DNA of 7,513 nucleotides from Calditrichia bacterium (GCA_030430345.1 JAUIFT010000101.1:1-7513); one strand, 5' to 3'; shown: positions 1 to 6,362, counted from the stretch's first letter. Notes: generated by a model from the letters alone, not told the origin. A program made the numbers and translations.

Positions 1-277
1 GTCCGAGCATCGGTTTCGCCCCAAATGGTTCCAGTTTTTTACCCCATTCCAGTGACAAAACCATACTGACAAACATCGTTGCAAAAACGATTAACGGGAG
101 GGCCTGATTACCTAAAATGTAGAGTTGTTTAAATGTTTCACCGGGATAGCGAAGCACCTGGGGAAATCCCTTAATCGCCTCGATAGAGAATTTCATCCAA
201 TCAAAGAGCTGTCGAATATTTCCGTAGAGTTCACTTTCCTTTATATCATCCCAAAGCTTCTTTCCATCAGTGCTCAT
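1..277 (-). CDS. MlaE-family ABC transporter permease, N-terminal part (cut by window edge)
   Basis: The visible 92 residues start MSTDGKKLWDDIK and run into a segment containing PGETFKQLYILGNQALPLIV and FATMFVSMVLSLEWG, ending at PFGAKPMLG. This matches the start of MlaE/YrbE permeases, where a membrane-surface helix (RF-E-T-QIY--G) precedes the first membrane segment with a GMV-AL-like motif and F-GA--LLG. Members of this family form the inner-membrane permease of Mla-type ABC systems that move phospholipids or other hydrophobic molecules between the inner and outer membranes; the ATPase and MCE-domain protein usually follow, which here would lie beyond coordinate 1. The start ATG at 277 has no clear Shine-Dalgarno sequence; an in-frame GTG lies at 286 and an in-frame TAA just upstream of that, so the start is bounded within about three codons. 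About two thirds of the protein lies outside the window. The family call is confident; the transported substrate is not known. Confidence 0.85.
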   Translation of the reverse strand, partial: MSTDGKKLWDDIKESELYGNIRQLFDWMKFSIEAIKGFPQVLRYPGETFKQLYILGNQALPLIVFATMFVSMVLSLEWGKKLEPFGAKPMLG

Positions 278-484
278 ATGTACCACAAGTTATGATAAAA
301 ATTTCACGATTTTAAAAGTAAGCAATCGATGCTTGAATAGCAAAATACTTTTAAAATGTGCTAGTATAACTACCGCTGAATGAGAATAGAGTTGCCGAAA
401 AAAATATTCTACTATAAAAACGCAGCAGAGAAACGTTGGGGAAATGAGCAAAAAATATATGCTTCTGCCCGAGAATTTATCGTC

Positions 485-1315
485 TCAAAGAGTGTAGAGG
501 TAATTTGCGCGACGGTAAGCCTCTCGAAAGCCAAAGCGAATCATGTTGCGATAAGATGCGACCGGTCGCTCGGGTAAATCTTCGGCCGTTTCCACGATCA
601 TCCAGCGGCAGCCGAGCGCGGCGCAGTCATTAAAGCGGCGGGTAATCAATGCTGATTGCGCCCCCATTCCACGATAAGCAGGGAGCGTCGCGGCAAATGC
701 CAGAGAGGCATAAATATCGTCGATGAAGCTGGCTGCGCAGGCGACCGGTGTATCACCGGTATAAGCCAGGTAGTGCTGCCAGCCGTTTCGCCCGATAGTG
801 GCTGCGATTACCGGTTTTAATACCGCCGGCCATTCAAAGCTGTCGATGATGATGCCGGCGAAAATATCAGCTTTATCTGCCGATATCGTTTCTATCCGAA
901 ACGATGTGGGTTGTTCTGGCAGTGGAGCGAGCTCCCGGTATAATTTAATCCATTTATTGTAGTATTGAAAACCCTTCCTTTCCAGCAGATCGGGAAGATT
1001 TGCCGGTTTAGCAAGGGGACTTAACTGAATAAAAAAGCGGGATGCCCCGGCCAGCGAGTACGCTGCGACAATTTTATCAATATCTGCATTGCTTGCCGGT
1101 TTTCCTACTCCCAATCCAAGTACCCGGTTAAATGCCAGTACATCCAGCCGGGCAGCGATGGTTAGGTGAGCATTATCTACATTGTGCAATTGAATACCGC
1201 AATTGACAGAAATTTCCGGACTAGCTGCCCGAAAGTAATCGCTCCAGTAAAAGGCTTCCTGCAATTCCAGGCGGGAAACCAGTTCAGGTGAAATAGTATT
1301 GGTTGCTTCAATCAT
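485..1315 (-). CDS. GNAT-family N-acetyltransferase with a degenerate N-terminal lobe (276 aa)
   Basis: The C-terminal half (about residues 138-276) carries the acetyl-CoA-binding GNAT fold. Motif A is around 205-228, with LAFAATLPAYRGMGAQSAL; YRGMGAQ fits the R/Q-x-x-G-x-G/A pyrophosphate loop. Motif B follows with CRWMIVETAED and then SYRNMIRFGFREAYRRANY, the usual Asn-containing helix and GF turn. The N-terminal half (about 1-130), with NRVLGLGVGKPA, FIQLSPLAKP and LLERKGFQYYNKWIKL, resembles the acyl-CoA-poor lobe of tandem GNAT proteins and shows no R-x-x-G-x-G loop. The start at 1315 is chosen because AGGAGAG lies five bases upstream; an in-frame ATG at 1330 would put this ribosome site inside the gene. 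It follows the methyltransferase remnant by 75 bases on the same strand and is probably co-transcribed with it. Substrate unknown; transfer of acetyl to a small molecule or to protein are both possible. Confidence 0.85.
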   Translation of the reverse strand: MIEATNTISPELVSRLELQEAFYWSDYFRAASPEISVNCGIQLHNVDNAHLTIAARLDVLAFNRVLGLGVGKPASNADIDKIVAAYSLAGASRFFIQLSPLAKPANLPDLLERKGFQYYNKWIKLYRELAPLPEQPTSFRIETISADKADIFAGIIIDSFEWPAVLKPVIAATIGRNGWQHYLAYTGDTPVACAASFIDDIYASLAFAATLPAYRGMGAQSALITRRFNDCAALGCRWMIVETAEDLPERPVASYRNMIRFGFREAYRRANYLYTL

Positions 1316-1390
1316 TGTTTCTCTCCTCATAATTTGCGGTTCCCTGTTACATTATAAAATGCCGTCTGGAAAACCGGCTGTGATGTGTTT

Positions 1391-1807
1391 CTAGCCTGCC
1401 TGGGAAATCGGCCGGGGTTGCTTTCGAAATGCGGCTATAATTTGATCTTCCGCCAGGCCAAACTGGGAAACATATTGCGCCAGCCGGGCGATGTTGCCAC
1501 TGCTCTCCGAACCGGTCAGGCAGGCGGCCTGAGCTGGTGGTAAGTAGTAGCACTCACTTTCATTCTCAAAAATGAGCAGGTTGTTTGAAACAGCCGTATT
1601 TAGCCAAACCCGGACATGCACTTCGTCCAGAATCGCATGAGTCGCCAGATCGTCGGCGGACGCCGGAGAAATTTGCCTGAGCGACTCAAACATGCCGGTG
1701 CGATGTCCAATCGATATTAACAGCGCTATCGGGGCCGTGTTGATATAGCTATATGTCTGCTTCTTTATAACAGAGCTTTCTGCTGATATTGGATATTGCC
1801 GGTTCAT
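1391..1807 (-). pseudogene. N-terminal winged-helix remnant of an Rv2258c-like SAM-dependent methyltransferase (138 aa)
   Basis: The product reads INTAPIALLISIGHRTGMF at residues 22-40, then a SADDLA helix, DEVHVRVWLNTAVSNNLL and YYLPPAQAACLTG, and ends at AAFRKQPRPISQAG. This is the dimerisation/winged-helix domain that precedes the Rossmann methyltransferase domain in Rv2258c-like class I methyltransferases (typically about 350 residues; family pattern ALL-SIG-RTGLF, LA---GL-ER-VREWL, Y-LP-EHA-LL). Family members continue from AFR with a GGG-P-type segment and then the SAM-binding VLD-GCG motif. Here TAG comes right after that point, and none of the three frames in the 75 bases before the GNAT start shows such motifs. 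The catalytic domain is therefore missing. The start at 1807 is preferred because GGGAG lies four bases upstream; a longer frame starting at 1906 would have an A/T-rich, non-family N-terminus. It may be a decayed gene or a retained stand-alone domain with regulatory or dimerisation function; the sequence does not decide between these. Confidence 0.72.
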
Positions 1808-1851
1808 TTTTCTCCCATCGATTTTCTTCTGCACTGAGTTGAAATTTAGAA

Positions 1852-1880
1852 GTTTTATTCGTGCAAAATTCTCTGGTAAA
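1852..1880 (-). promoter_or_regulatory. possible sigma-70 promoter for the methyltransferase remnant
   Basis: On the minus strand TTTACC (1880-1875) and TAAAAC (1857-1852) are separated by 17 bases, giving a leader of roughly 38 bases before the start at 1807. Each box matches four of six consensus bases. A competing choice is TTGTTA (1906-1901) with TAATTT (1883-1878), also spaced by 17, which would put the nearest CCGTATT motif near -45. Neither is strong. Confidence 0.25.
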
Positions 1881-1913
1881 TTAATTTTTTTGAAGAGAGG
1901 TAACAATCGGGGG

Positions 1914-1954
1914 AATACGGTTTTTGGTGATGGACAGTACGGTAATACGGTAAT
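1914..1954 (-). promoter_or_regulatory. cluster of three CCGTATT-like elements, including an 8-bp tandem repeat
   Basis: On the plus strand TACGGTAA occurs twice in direct tandem (1938-1945 and 1946-1953), and AATACGGT occurs at 1914-1921 and again at 1944-1951, start-to-start 30 bases apart (about three helical turns). Read on the minus strand, the direction of the genes, these are ATTACCGTATTACCGTA and ACCGTATT. The cluster lies between the regulator stop and the start of the methyltransferase remnant, upstream of both candidate promoters. The same AATACGG core occurs at 4935-4941 upstream of the regulator. Tandem sites in this position suggest an activator or repressor array; the bound protein is unknown, with the neighbouring LuxR-type regulator as the obvious candidate. 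Confidence 0.5.
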
Positions 1955-2016
1955 ATCAGGTGAAAAGGGGGAATTTGCCGCCGATTAAGATACTAACCAG
2001 CGAAAGCGGGAATCTT

Positions 2017-4881
2017 TCAGAGAAGACCAAGTTCTATCGCCTTACGGACAGCTTCTGAGCGACTGCGGCAATCGAGGCGATCGAGCATATTGGCAACATG
2101 CATCTCGACGGTACGGGTGCTTAAGAAAAGCTTGTTGCCGATTTCCTTGTTGGTGTATCCGTCGGAGATCAGGCGGGCCACTTCAATTTGGCGGCGGGTA
2201 AGGCCAGCCCGGTTCGCCCGCTCGGTAGCATCCGGATCCCGTCGTTCTTCCGCGGAAACACCTAAACCATGCAAAGATTCGGCAATTTGCCCGGCCAGGG
2301 GACGTGCACCGAGATTTCTCGCCATTCGATAGGCGTTGTTTAGATATTCGACCGCCCGCTCAGTATTTCCTCTATCAGCATAAACCTGGCCGATGCGATA
2401 TTCCAGTTTGAGGCGTTCTACCGGTATTTCAACCAGTTTAAAATTGGATAACGCCTGTTCAAATCGCTGAAGTGCTTCCGCGGAATTATCATTGAGTAAT
2501 GCCATTTCCCCCAATGCATAAGCGAGAATGCCAAGCACTTCATTATTTCCGGTTAGCGAGGCAATATTACTGAGAACATTGATACATTCGGCAACTTCGG
2601 CTTCCTGCCCCTGCCGGGCAAAAAATCCGGTTGCTGTAAAAAGTGCCGTGAGCGAATCGTGCGTGTCGCGCATGCGTTGTTGCAAAGCGAGAATCTGCCG
2701 GTAATATGTTTCCGCTGCTTCTGTATCTCCTTCAACTTCTTCGATTTGGGCCAATCCCCAATAAGCAATTAGCTCAATCGCCAGAGCACCATCCCGGCGG
2801 GATTGATTCAGCGCAGATTTAAGTAAATTCCTGGCCTGGCGCATACTGCCTTTATAGGTGCGGATCAGCCCCATGACACAAATCGATACACTCTTGGAGC
2901 TTTCCGTTGCTTTTTCATCATTGATTACTTCTTTGCATATCTCCAGGCATTGCTTCCACTCGCCGGTGCGAAAGAGCACCCAGGACATACATCCCAGGCA
3001 TAAATGCGCCTGAATGTCAACGCCTTCCTGGCGGCAATAGTTATAAGCTGTGTAATACGCATCGCGGGAAGAGCTGTAGTCGGAGGCATACTCCAGGGTG
3101 CTGCCGAGTCGGCGATATACTTCTGATGCCGCTTCGCTGAGATTATGAGCCAGCGCGATTGAGAGCGCATTATTGACTGTTTCGATACCAACTTCCGATT
3201 TGCCCTGCATGGAAAGCACATTCCCCTTCAGGGCTAACGCGCGGGACTGGATGTCGAAGCGTTCTGCCTCCCGTGCGAGGGAGTCGGCCCGGTCGCACCA
3301 TTCAATCGCATCTGCCAATCGATTGAGGCCGGTGCTGCGGGAAGCGGCAGAGAGCCATTCCATTGCTGCTTCTCCGGGCATTTCGGCAATTTCAAACGCT
3401 TGTGCCGCGGTTTTACGGGCATTCAGGCTAAGTTCCCAGCTGCCCAGTAAGCCATAGATGGCTGCGAGCTGCTGCTGTACTTCACCACGCCGGGGATGAT
3501 CTTTGGTGAGAAAGTTGCTCTCGGCGACTTCCCGGAGAGCCCGCACAGCGTCGTTAAGCTGACCGTTGATTTGGGCGCATCTGGCCAGTTGCTGCAATGT
3601 TGCGAGGCGATCCATTTCTTCTTCCCCGGCCGGCCAGATTTCCAGTGCTTTGTGGCCGGAGCGGACCGCATCGCCATAAGCATGAAGATGGCAGGCAAAT
3701 TTCGCCGCGGCGATTAAGGCTTTCCGCGCTTTCGGTAATTCATTTGCTGCCAGCCAATGGTCAGCGATTGATTCCGGCGCTGCCCCTTTCTTCTCCAAAT
3801 ACTGCGCAATTTTCCCATTCAGGGTGCGGCGGCGGGTCCAGAGAATATCGCTGCGCACCGCATCGCGGGTTAAGGCATGGCGAAAGGCGCCTTTACCCGG
3901 TTCCGCTTCAAAGATCAGCTGGCGGGAAAACAGCTCATCCAGTCCTTCTTCGCTGCCGGATAATTCCGTTATCAAAGCGACATCAAATTGCGTACCGGCG
4001 ACAGCGGCGATGGTGAGCTGGTTGCGGGCGGCATCGGAAAGATTATCCATGCGAAGCAAAACTGCATCGCGGATGCTTTCCGGGATCGGTACTTCATCAT
4101 AGGAAGGCAATGTCAATCCCTCCTTACTTTTCCGCAGCTGGTTTTGATCGATGAAAGCCCCGGCAAGTTCTTCTACAAACAGCGGCACACCGGCAGTCTT
4201 CTCAAAAATGATCTTTGCCAGACGGGCAGACGGCGCTTCTCCAAACACACGCTGCATCAGTTGTTGGGATGCTTCTTTGCCCAGCGGCTCTATAGATATC
4301 TCATTGAGCTGGCGCCGTCGCCGTAACTCATTACGCACCCAGCGTAAGCGGTGGTCACGAGGAATTTCATCGCTTCTGTAAGTGCCCAATATCAATAAGG
4401 ATTTATTCGCCAGGTGGTCGGCCAGTGCTGGTAGAATTTCCAGTGTTGCGTCGTCTGCCCACTGCAGGTCGTCTAGAAAAATTGCTGCCGGGCCGTCGCA
4501 AGTAAGTGCATCCAGGGCAGTGGCAATCGCTGTCACCAGGGTATCCCGGTCAGGGTCTTCCGGTGCTGTCCCTAACTCCGGCAGAATCAGGGCGAGATAG
4601 GGAGTAAGACTGCCACAGTCAATAGTTTGGGAAGGCTGGCGACGCAGAAAATTTCGTAAAACGGCAGTGATGGGGCCATAAGCCGGGGTGGTTTCCTGCT
4701 GGGCCCGCCCGGTAAAAACGTGGAGCGGACTTTCTGCTAAGCACTCTTCCGCCAGCATTGTTTTTCCCATACCAGCTTCTCCGGAAAGCAATACAATATT
4801 GCCATTTCCGGAAGCTGCTGCATCAAAGAATGCCTGCAATTGTTCGGTTTCTGACTGTCTGCCGATGATGATAGGTTTCAT
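2017..4881 (-). CDS. LAL/MalT-like LuxR-family transcriptional regulator with AAA/STAND ATPase (954 aa)
   Basis: Residues 1-12 (MKPIIIGRQSET) begin the ATPase domain. Walker A is GEAGMGKT at 34-41, Walker B IFLDDLQWAD at 134-143, a sensor-like LGTYRSDEI is at 165-173, and GVPLFVEEL, typical of STAND/AAA_16 ATPases, is at 231-239. Residues about 380-875 are helical and repetitive (for example AEALQRFEQALSNF and ERAVEYLNNAYRMA), consistent with TPR-like repeats. The C-terminus holds a LuxR/GerE helix-turn-helix at about 893-954: LTRRQIEVARLISDGYTNKEI, then STRTVEMHVANML and LDCRSRSEAV. Such regulators bind ATP, sense a ligand or partner through the repeats, and activate transcription as oligomers. 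There is no receiver domain, so it is not a classical response regulator. The start at 4881 is chosen because the ATPase domain begins there and a TATAAT box lies 20 bases upstream; the frame is open to 5019, but that extension is hydrophobic and non-family. No strong ribosome site is visible. The inducing signal is unknown. Confidence 0.95.
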   Translation of the reverse strand: MKPIIIGRQSETEQLQAFFDAAASGNGNIVLLSGEAGMGKTMLAEECLAESPLHVFTGRAQQETTPAYGPITAVLRNFLRRQPSQTIDCGSLTPYLALILPELGTAPEDPDRDTLVTAIATALDALTCDGPAAIFLDDLQWADDATLEILPALADHLANKSLLILGTYRSDEIPRDHRLRWVRNELRRRRQLNEISIEPLGKEASQQLMQRVFGEAPSARLAKIIFEKTAGVPLFVEELAGAFIDQNQLRKSKEGLTLPSYDEVPIPESIRDAVLLRMDNLSDAARNQLTIAAVAGTQFDVALITELSGSEEGLDELFSRQLIFEAEPGKGAFRHALTRDAVRSDILWTRRRTLNGKIAQYLEKKGAAPESIADHWLAANELPKARKALIAAAKFACHLHAYGDAVRSGHKALEIWPAGEEEMDRLATLQQLARCAQINGQLNDAVRALREVAESNFLTKDHPRRGEVQQQLAAIYGLLGSWELSLNARKTAAQAFEIAEMPGEAAMEWLSAASRSTGLNRLADAIEWCDRADSLAREAERFDIQSRALALKGNVLSMQGKSEVGIETVNNALSIALAHNLSEAASEVYRRLGSTLEYASDYSSSRDAYYTAYNYCRQEGVDIQAHLCLGCMSWVLFRTGEWKQCLEICKEVINDEKATESSKSVSICVMGLIRTYKGSMRQARNLLKSALNQSRRDGALAIELIAYWGLAQIEEVEGDTEAAETYYRQILALQQRMRDTHDSLTALFTATGFFARQGQEAEVAECINVLSNIASLTGNNEVLGILAYALGEMALLNDNSAEALQRFEQALSNFKLVEIPVERLKLEYRIGQVYADRGNTERAVEYLNNAYRMARNLGARPLAGQIAESLHGLGVSAEERRDPDATERANRAGLTRRQIEVARLISDGYTNKEIGNKLFLSTRTVEMHVANMLDRLDCRSRSEAVRKAIELGLL

Positions 4882-4900
4882 AGTGAAAGCCGGTAATAAA

Positions 4901-4929
4901 ATTATACTTAACCGTCTTTTTTGTAATAA
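4901..4929 (-). promoter_or_regulatory. probable promoter of the LAL regulator gene
   Basis: A perfect TATAAT lies on the minus strand at 4906-4901; 17 bases upstream is only TTATTA (4929-4924), a poor -35. The predicted start of transcription, near 4894, leaves a very short leader (about 13 bases), in keeping with the lack of a ribosome site. A weak -35 fits a promoter that needs an activator. A second TATAAT, at 5031-5026, also without a good -35, would give a leader of about 140 bases. Confidence 0.45.
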
Positions 4930-4934
4930 TACAT

Positions 4935-4941
4935 AATACGG
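4935..4941 (-). promoter_or_regulatory. single CCGTATT element upstream of the LAL regulator
   Basis: The minus strand reads CCGTATTATG here, the same core as the cluster at 1914-1954. Its centre is about 44 bases above the predicted transcription start, where an activator touching RNA polymerase would sit. A related ATTACCGG (plus-strand CGGTAATA, 4891-4898, also present twice in the other cluster) lies just below the TATAAT box. Autoregulation is inferred, not shown. Confidence 0.35.
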
Positions 4942-5016
4942 CTGAAAAACAAAAATTAAAACCGATATGTTGGTAAGTCTGGAATAAAAGTCACATTCGC
5001 TCAACGATGCAGCAAA

Positions 5017-5055
5017 CACTGTAAAATTATAACGCCGCGAGCGTCTTTAACAGTG
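5017..5055. repeat. spaced inverted repeat around a TATAAT box
   Basis: CACTGTAAA at 5017-5025 is matched in reverse by TTTAACAGTG at 5046-5055, with one extra base in the second arm. The arms flank a minus-strand TATAAT (5031-5026). Spaced arms on both sides of a -10 box could be an operator for a dimeric regulator of the LAL gene, or chance. Confidence 0.3.
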
Positions 5056-5091
5056 GGGCGGAAAGTTTTGTAAACTGGCCTACATCCTCTG

Positions 5092-5187
5092 AAAAAATAG
5101 TTGTCTATTTTTCTTTCGCAGATGCCTTATTTATCTGCGTTCCCCTCCATCCCCCATCGGGCATGTGCAGGTTATTGCGCATGCCCG
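5092..5187 (-). terminator. tandem stem-loops at the 3' end of proC, probable transcription end
   Basis: In transcription order there are three hairpins. The first, 5158-5187, has an 11-bp stem CGGGCATG-TGC with one G-U pair and an 8-base loop, and begins just after the proC stop. The second, 5117-5139, is CGCAGAT/ATCTGCG with a 9-base loop. The third, 5093-5112, is AAAAATAG/CTATTTTT with a 4-base loop, whose 3' arm runs into six T on the minus strand (5097-5092). Only the last has a T-run and its stem is A/T-rich, so none is a textbook terminator on its own. Confidence 0.4.
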
Positions 5188-5188
5188 G

Positions 5189-5998
5189 CTATTTTGCCCG
5201 GGAAAGTTCCCGGGCGCGCTTTTGTGCCGCCCAAACTGCTTCCTTTAAGCTATCACCGAAACCGCGCTCCTTAAATTTTCGAAAGGCGGCTTCAGTCGTT
5301 CCGCCCTTGGAGGAGACAGCGTTAATCAATTCCTCCAGCTTTTTTGGCGACTGATTCATCAAATGAAAAGAGCCGAGCATGGTTTGTTTGACGAGCATGG
5401 CGGCTACGGATTCTTCCAGGCCCATCTCGATACCGGCGTCGATCATATTTTTTATGATGTAGAAGAAATACGCCGGGCCACTGCCGCTCAGTGCCGTTAC
5501 GGCATCAATCTGGGATTCATCTTCGAGGAAAATGGTACGGCCGGTTGTATTGAGCAGGTTGTCGATAATGCTGATTTGATGGATATTCACTGAGCTACTG
5601 GCGGAAAATCCGGTGACGCCCATGCCCAACTGCGAAGGAGTATTCGGCATGGCTCGCACAATGATCTCATGGTCCAGGGCATCCGATAAGGTTTCCAGAG
5701 TGATACCGGCCATCACAGATAATACAACATTATGTGGCTGCAGTGATTTTTTCAGCGGTTCGATGACACTGGAAAAATCCTGAGGCTTCACTGATAAAAC
5801 GATAACCCCAAAATCAGCCAGTTTGTTGTCGATTTTGCTGCTGATTTTCCCAAGGTCCATTTTTCGGAGGTTACGGGCATGGTTTTTATCTTTGGCAATA
5901 AGCATAAGATTTTCCCGGGTAACCAGGTTGAACTGGAGAAAAGACCGGGCATAGGTCAGTCCCATATTCCCACAACCGATAATTGCAATCTTAAACAT
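5189..5998 (-). CDS. proC: pyrroline-5-carboxylate reductase (269 aa)
   Basis: ProC catalyses the last step of proline synthesis, reducing 1-pyrroline-5-carboxylate to proline with NAD(P)H in the cytoplasm. The N-terminal Rossmann fold opens with IAIIGCGNMG (residues 4-13, GxGxxG), followed by VLSVKPQ at 67-73 and the conserved RAMPNTP at 115-121. The C-terminal dimerisation and catalytic helices carry the ProC signature around 169-189 (ALSGSGPAYFFYIIKNMIDAG) and VSSKGGTTEAAF at 228-239. The length is that of a normal full-length ProC. The ATG at 5998 is preferred over the GTG at 6016, because AAGGG lies eight bases before the ATG and the Rossmann strand starts immediately. No other proline genes (proA, proB) are nearby, so it appears to be a stand-alone housekeeping gene with its own leader, which contains an inverted repeat at 6022-6066. 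Confidence 0.97.
   Translation of the reverse strand: MFKIAIIGCGNMGLTYARSFLQFNLVTRENLMLIAKDKNHARNLRKMDLGKISSKIDNKLADFGVIVLSVKPQDFSSVIEPLKKSLQPHNVVLSVMAGITLETLSDALDHEIIVRAMPNTPSQLGMGVTGFSASSSVNIHQISIIDNLLNTTGRTIFLEDESQIDAVTALSGSGPAYFFYIIKNMIDAGIEMGLEESVAAMLVKQTMLGSFHLMNQSPKKLEELINAVSSKGGTTEAAFRKFKERGFGDSLKEAVWAAQKRARELSRAK
5196..5215. repeat. GC-rich palindrome in the last codons of proC
   Basis: GCCCGGGAA (5196-5204) and TTCCCGGGC (5207-5215) are a perfect inverted repeat with two central bases. It falls in the codons for the final residues RELSRA. In RNA it would form a stable 8-bp hairpin directly before the stop codon and the next hairpin at 5158-5187; it could protect the 3' end or aid termination. 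Confidence 0.5.
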
Positions 5999-6021
5999 GG
6001 ATAAAACCCTTTTCACTAACG

Positions 6022-6084
6022 TTTATTCAACTTATGTAGCGTTTGGAAACACCAAAGTTGAATAAAATGTAGGTGGGATTCAAC
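6022..6084 (-). promoter_or_regulatory. inverted repeats with alternative pairing in the proC leader
   Basis: TTTATTCAACTT (6022-6033) and AAGTTGAATAAA (6055-6066) form a perfect 12-bp inverted repeat with 21 bases between, ending 24 bases before the proC start. A further ATTCAAC at 6078-6084 can pair with the same GTTGAAT core (6057-6063) in a 7-bp stem with a 14-base loop. In a minus-strand transcript the middle arm can pair with either neighbour but not both. It may be an operator, an attenuator-like leader or a stabilising stem; no T-run follows. Confidence 0.4.
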
Positions 6085-6158
6085 CCCTTTTTTATTCGCG
6101 GGGAAATCGGCGGGAAAAATTGAACGAATAGCTGTGATTTGAAGTTGGAAAACCTTCT

Positions 6159-6219
6159 CAATATCCAATGTCCAAGGGATACTTGAGCATTGGATATTGT
6201 GCGTTGGATATTGGACATT
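6159..6219. repeat. palindromic intergenic repeat built from TTGGATATTG units
   Basis: TTGGATATTG occurs at 6190-6199 and 6204-6213 on the plus strand and as its exact reverse complement CAATATCCAA at 6159-6168. TTGGACATT at 6211-6219 is reversed as AATGTCCAA at 6167-6175. The block can fold as a long imperfect hairpin in several registers. Sequences of this kind, whose spurious translations read like LGHWILDIGYS, recur between genes in many Bacteroidota and candidate-phylum genomes (from memory). It starts at the restored stop codon of the outer-membrane gene, so it may serve as its 3' end structure. Confidence 0.65.
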
Positions 6220-6362
6220 TAGTTGTTATTCATAATGCCAATCGTCAGGACAAAAGCCCGGTCATCATAATCGTTAAAGGTTGTGCTGTAATCGAGATTG
6301 ATCATTACCCGGAAATTATAGGTACGAAATGCCATTATTCCACCACTGATTAATAGTTCCAT
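6219..6362 (-). pseudogene. displaced C-terminal tail (47 codons) of the outer-membrane protein gene
   Basis: Directly past the stop at 6350-6352, a different frame reads MELLISGGIMAFRTYNF, then RVMINLDYSTTFNDYDDR and AFVLTIGIMNNN before TAA at 6219-6221. It has the alternating polar/hydrophobic pattern and aromatic residues of transmembrane beta-strands and supplies the end missing from the upstream frame. The tail lies one base back from the upstream frame, so one missing base in the ACGGGATGG stretch (about 6361-6369) explains the break. The tail's frame is closed by TGA just upstream of that stretch, which limits the junction to about 18 bases. No classical slippery heptamer is visible there, so a deletion or sequencing error is more likely than programmed frameshifting. 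Confidence 0.75.

Larger units (their letters stand above)
4882..5188. other. 307-base intergenic region between proC and the LAL regulator
   Basis: No gene is visible on either strand. From the proC side down it holds three stem-loops (5092-5187), an inverted repeat CACTGTAAA (5017-5025) / TTTAACAGTG (5046-5055) that encloses a TATAAT at 5031-5026, a CCGTATT element (4935-4941) and the closest TATAAT (4906-4901). The region therefore looks like a transcription end followed by the regulator's control region. Confidence 0.5.

Noticed and set aside
363..368. TATACT -10-like box upstream of the MlaE permease
   Set aside because: No acceptable -35 sequence at 16-18 bases; too weak to list as a promoter in an A/T-rich gap.
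380..577. 65-codon plus-strand frame beginning before and overlapping the GNAT 3' end
   Set aside because: No ribosome site, no recognisable motif, and about half of it is antisense to the well-supported GNAT gene.
1347..1553. Alternative frame as a frameshifted continuation of the methyltransferase
   Set aside because: After the stop at 1391 none of the frames shows the GGG-P segment or a SAM-binding VLD-GCG motif, so it is a truncation rather than a simple frameshift.
1808..1906. Longer methyltransferase-remnant start at 1906
   Set aside because: The extra residues are lysine/asparagine-rich and non-family, while GGGAG sits just upstream of the ATG at 1807.
3496..4381. Several plus-strand frames of 70-140 codons antisense to the LAL regulator
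   Set aside because: They are opposite a clear 954-residue gene, carry no motifs, and have arginine/serine-rich compositions typical of antisense shadows.
4882..5019. 46-residue N-terminal extension of the LAL regulator
   Set aside because: The extension is hydrophobic and unlike the family, a TATAAT box lies within it, and the ATPase domain starts right at the ATG at 4881.
6027..6218. Minus-strand 63-residue frame containing SLGHWILRRF
   Set aside because: It is the spurious translation of the TTGGATATTG repeat plus the proC leader; such peptides arise from the repeat and are not proteins.
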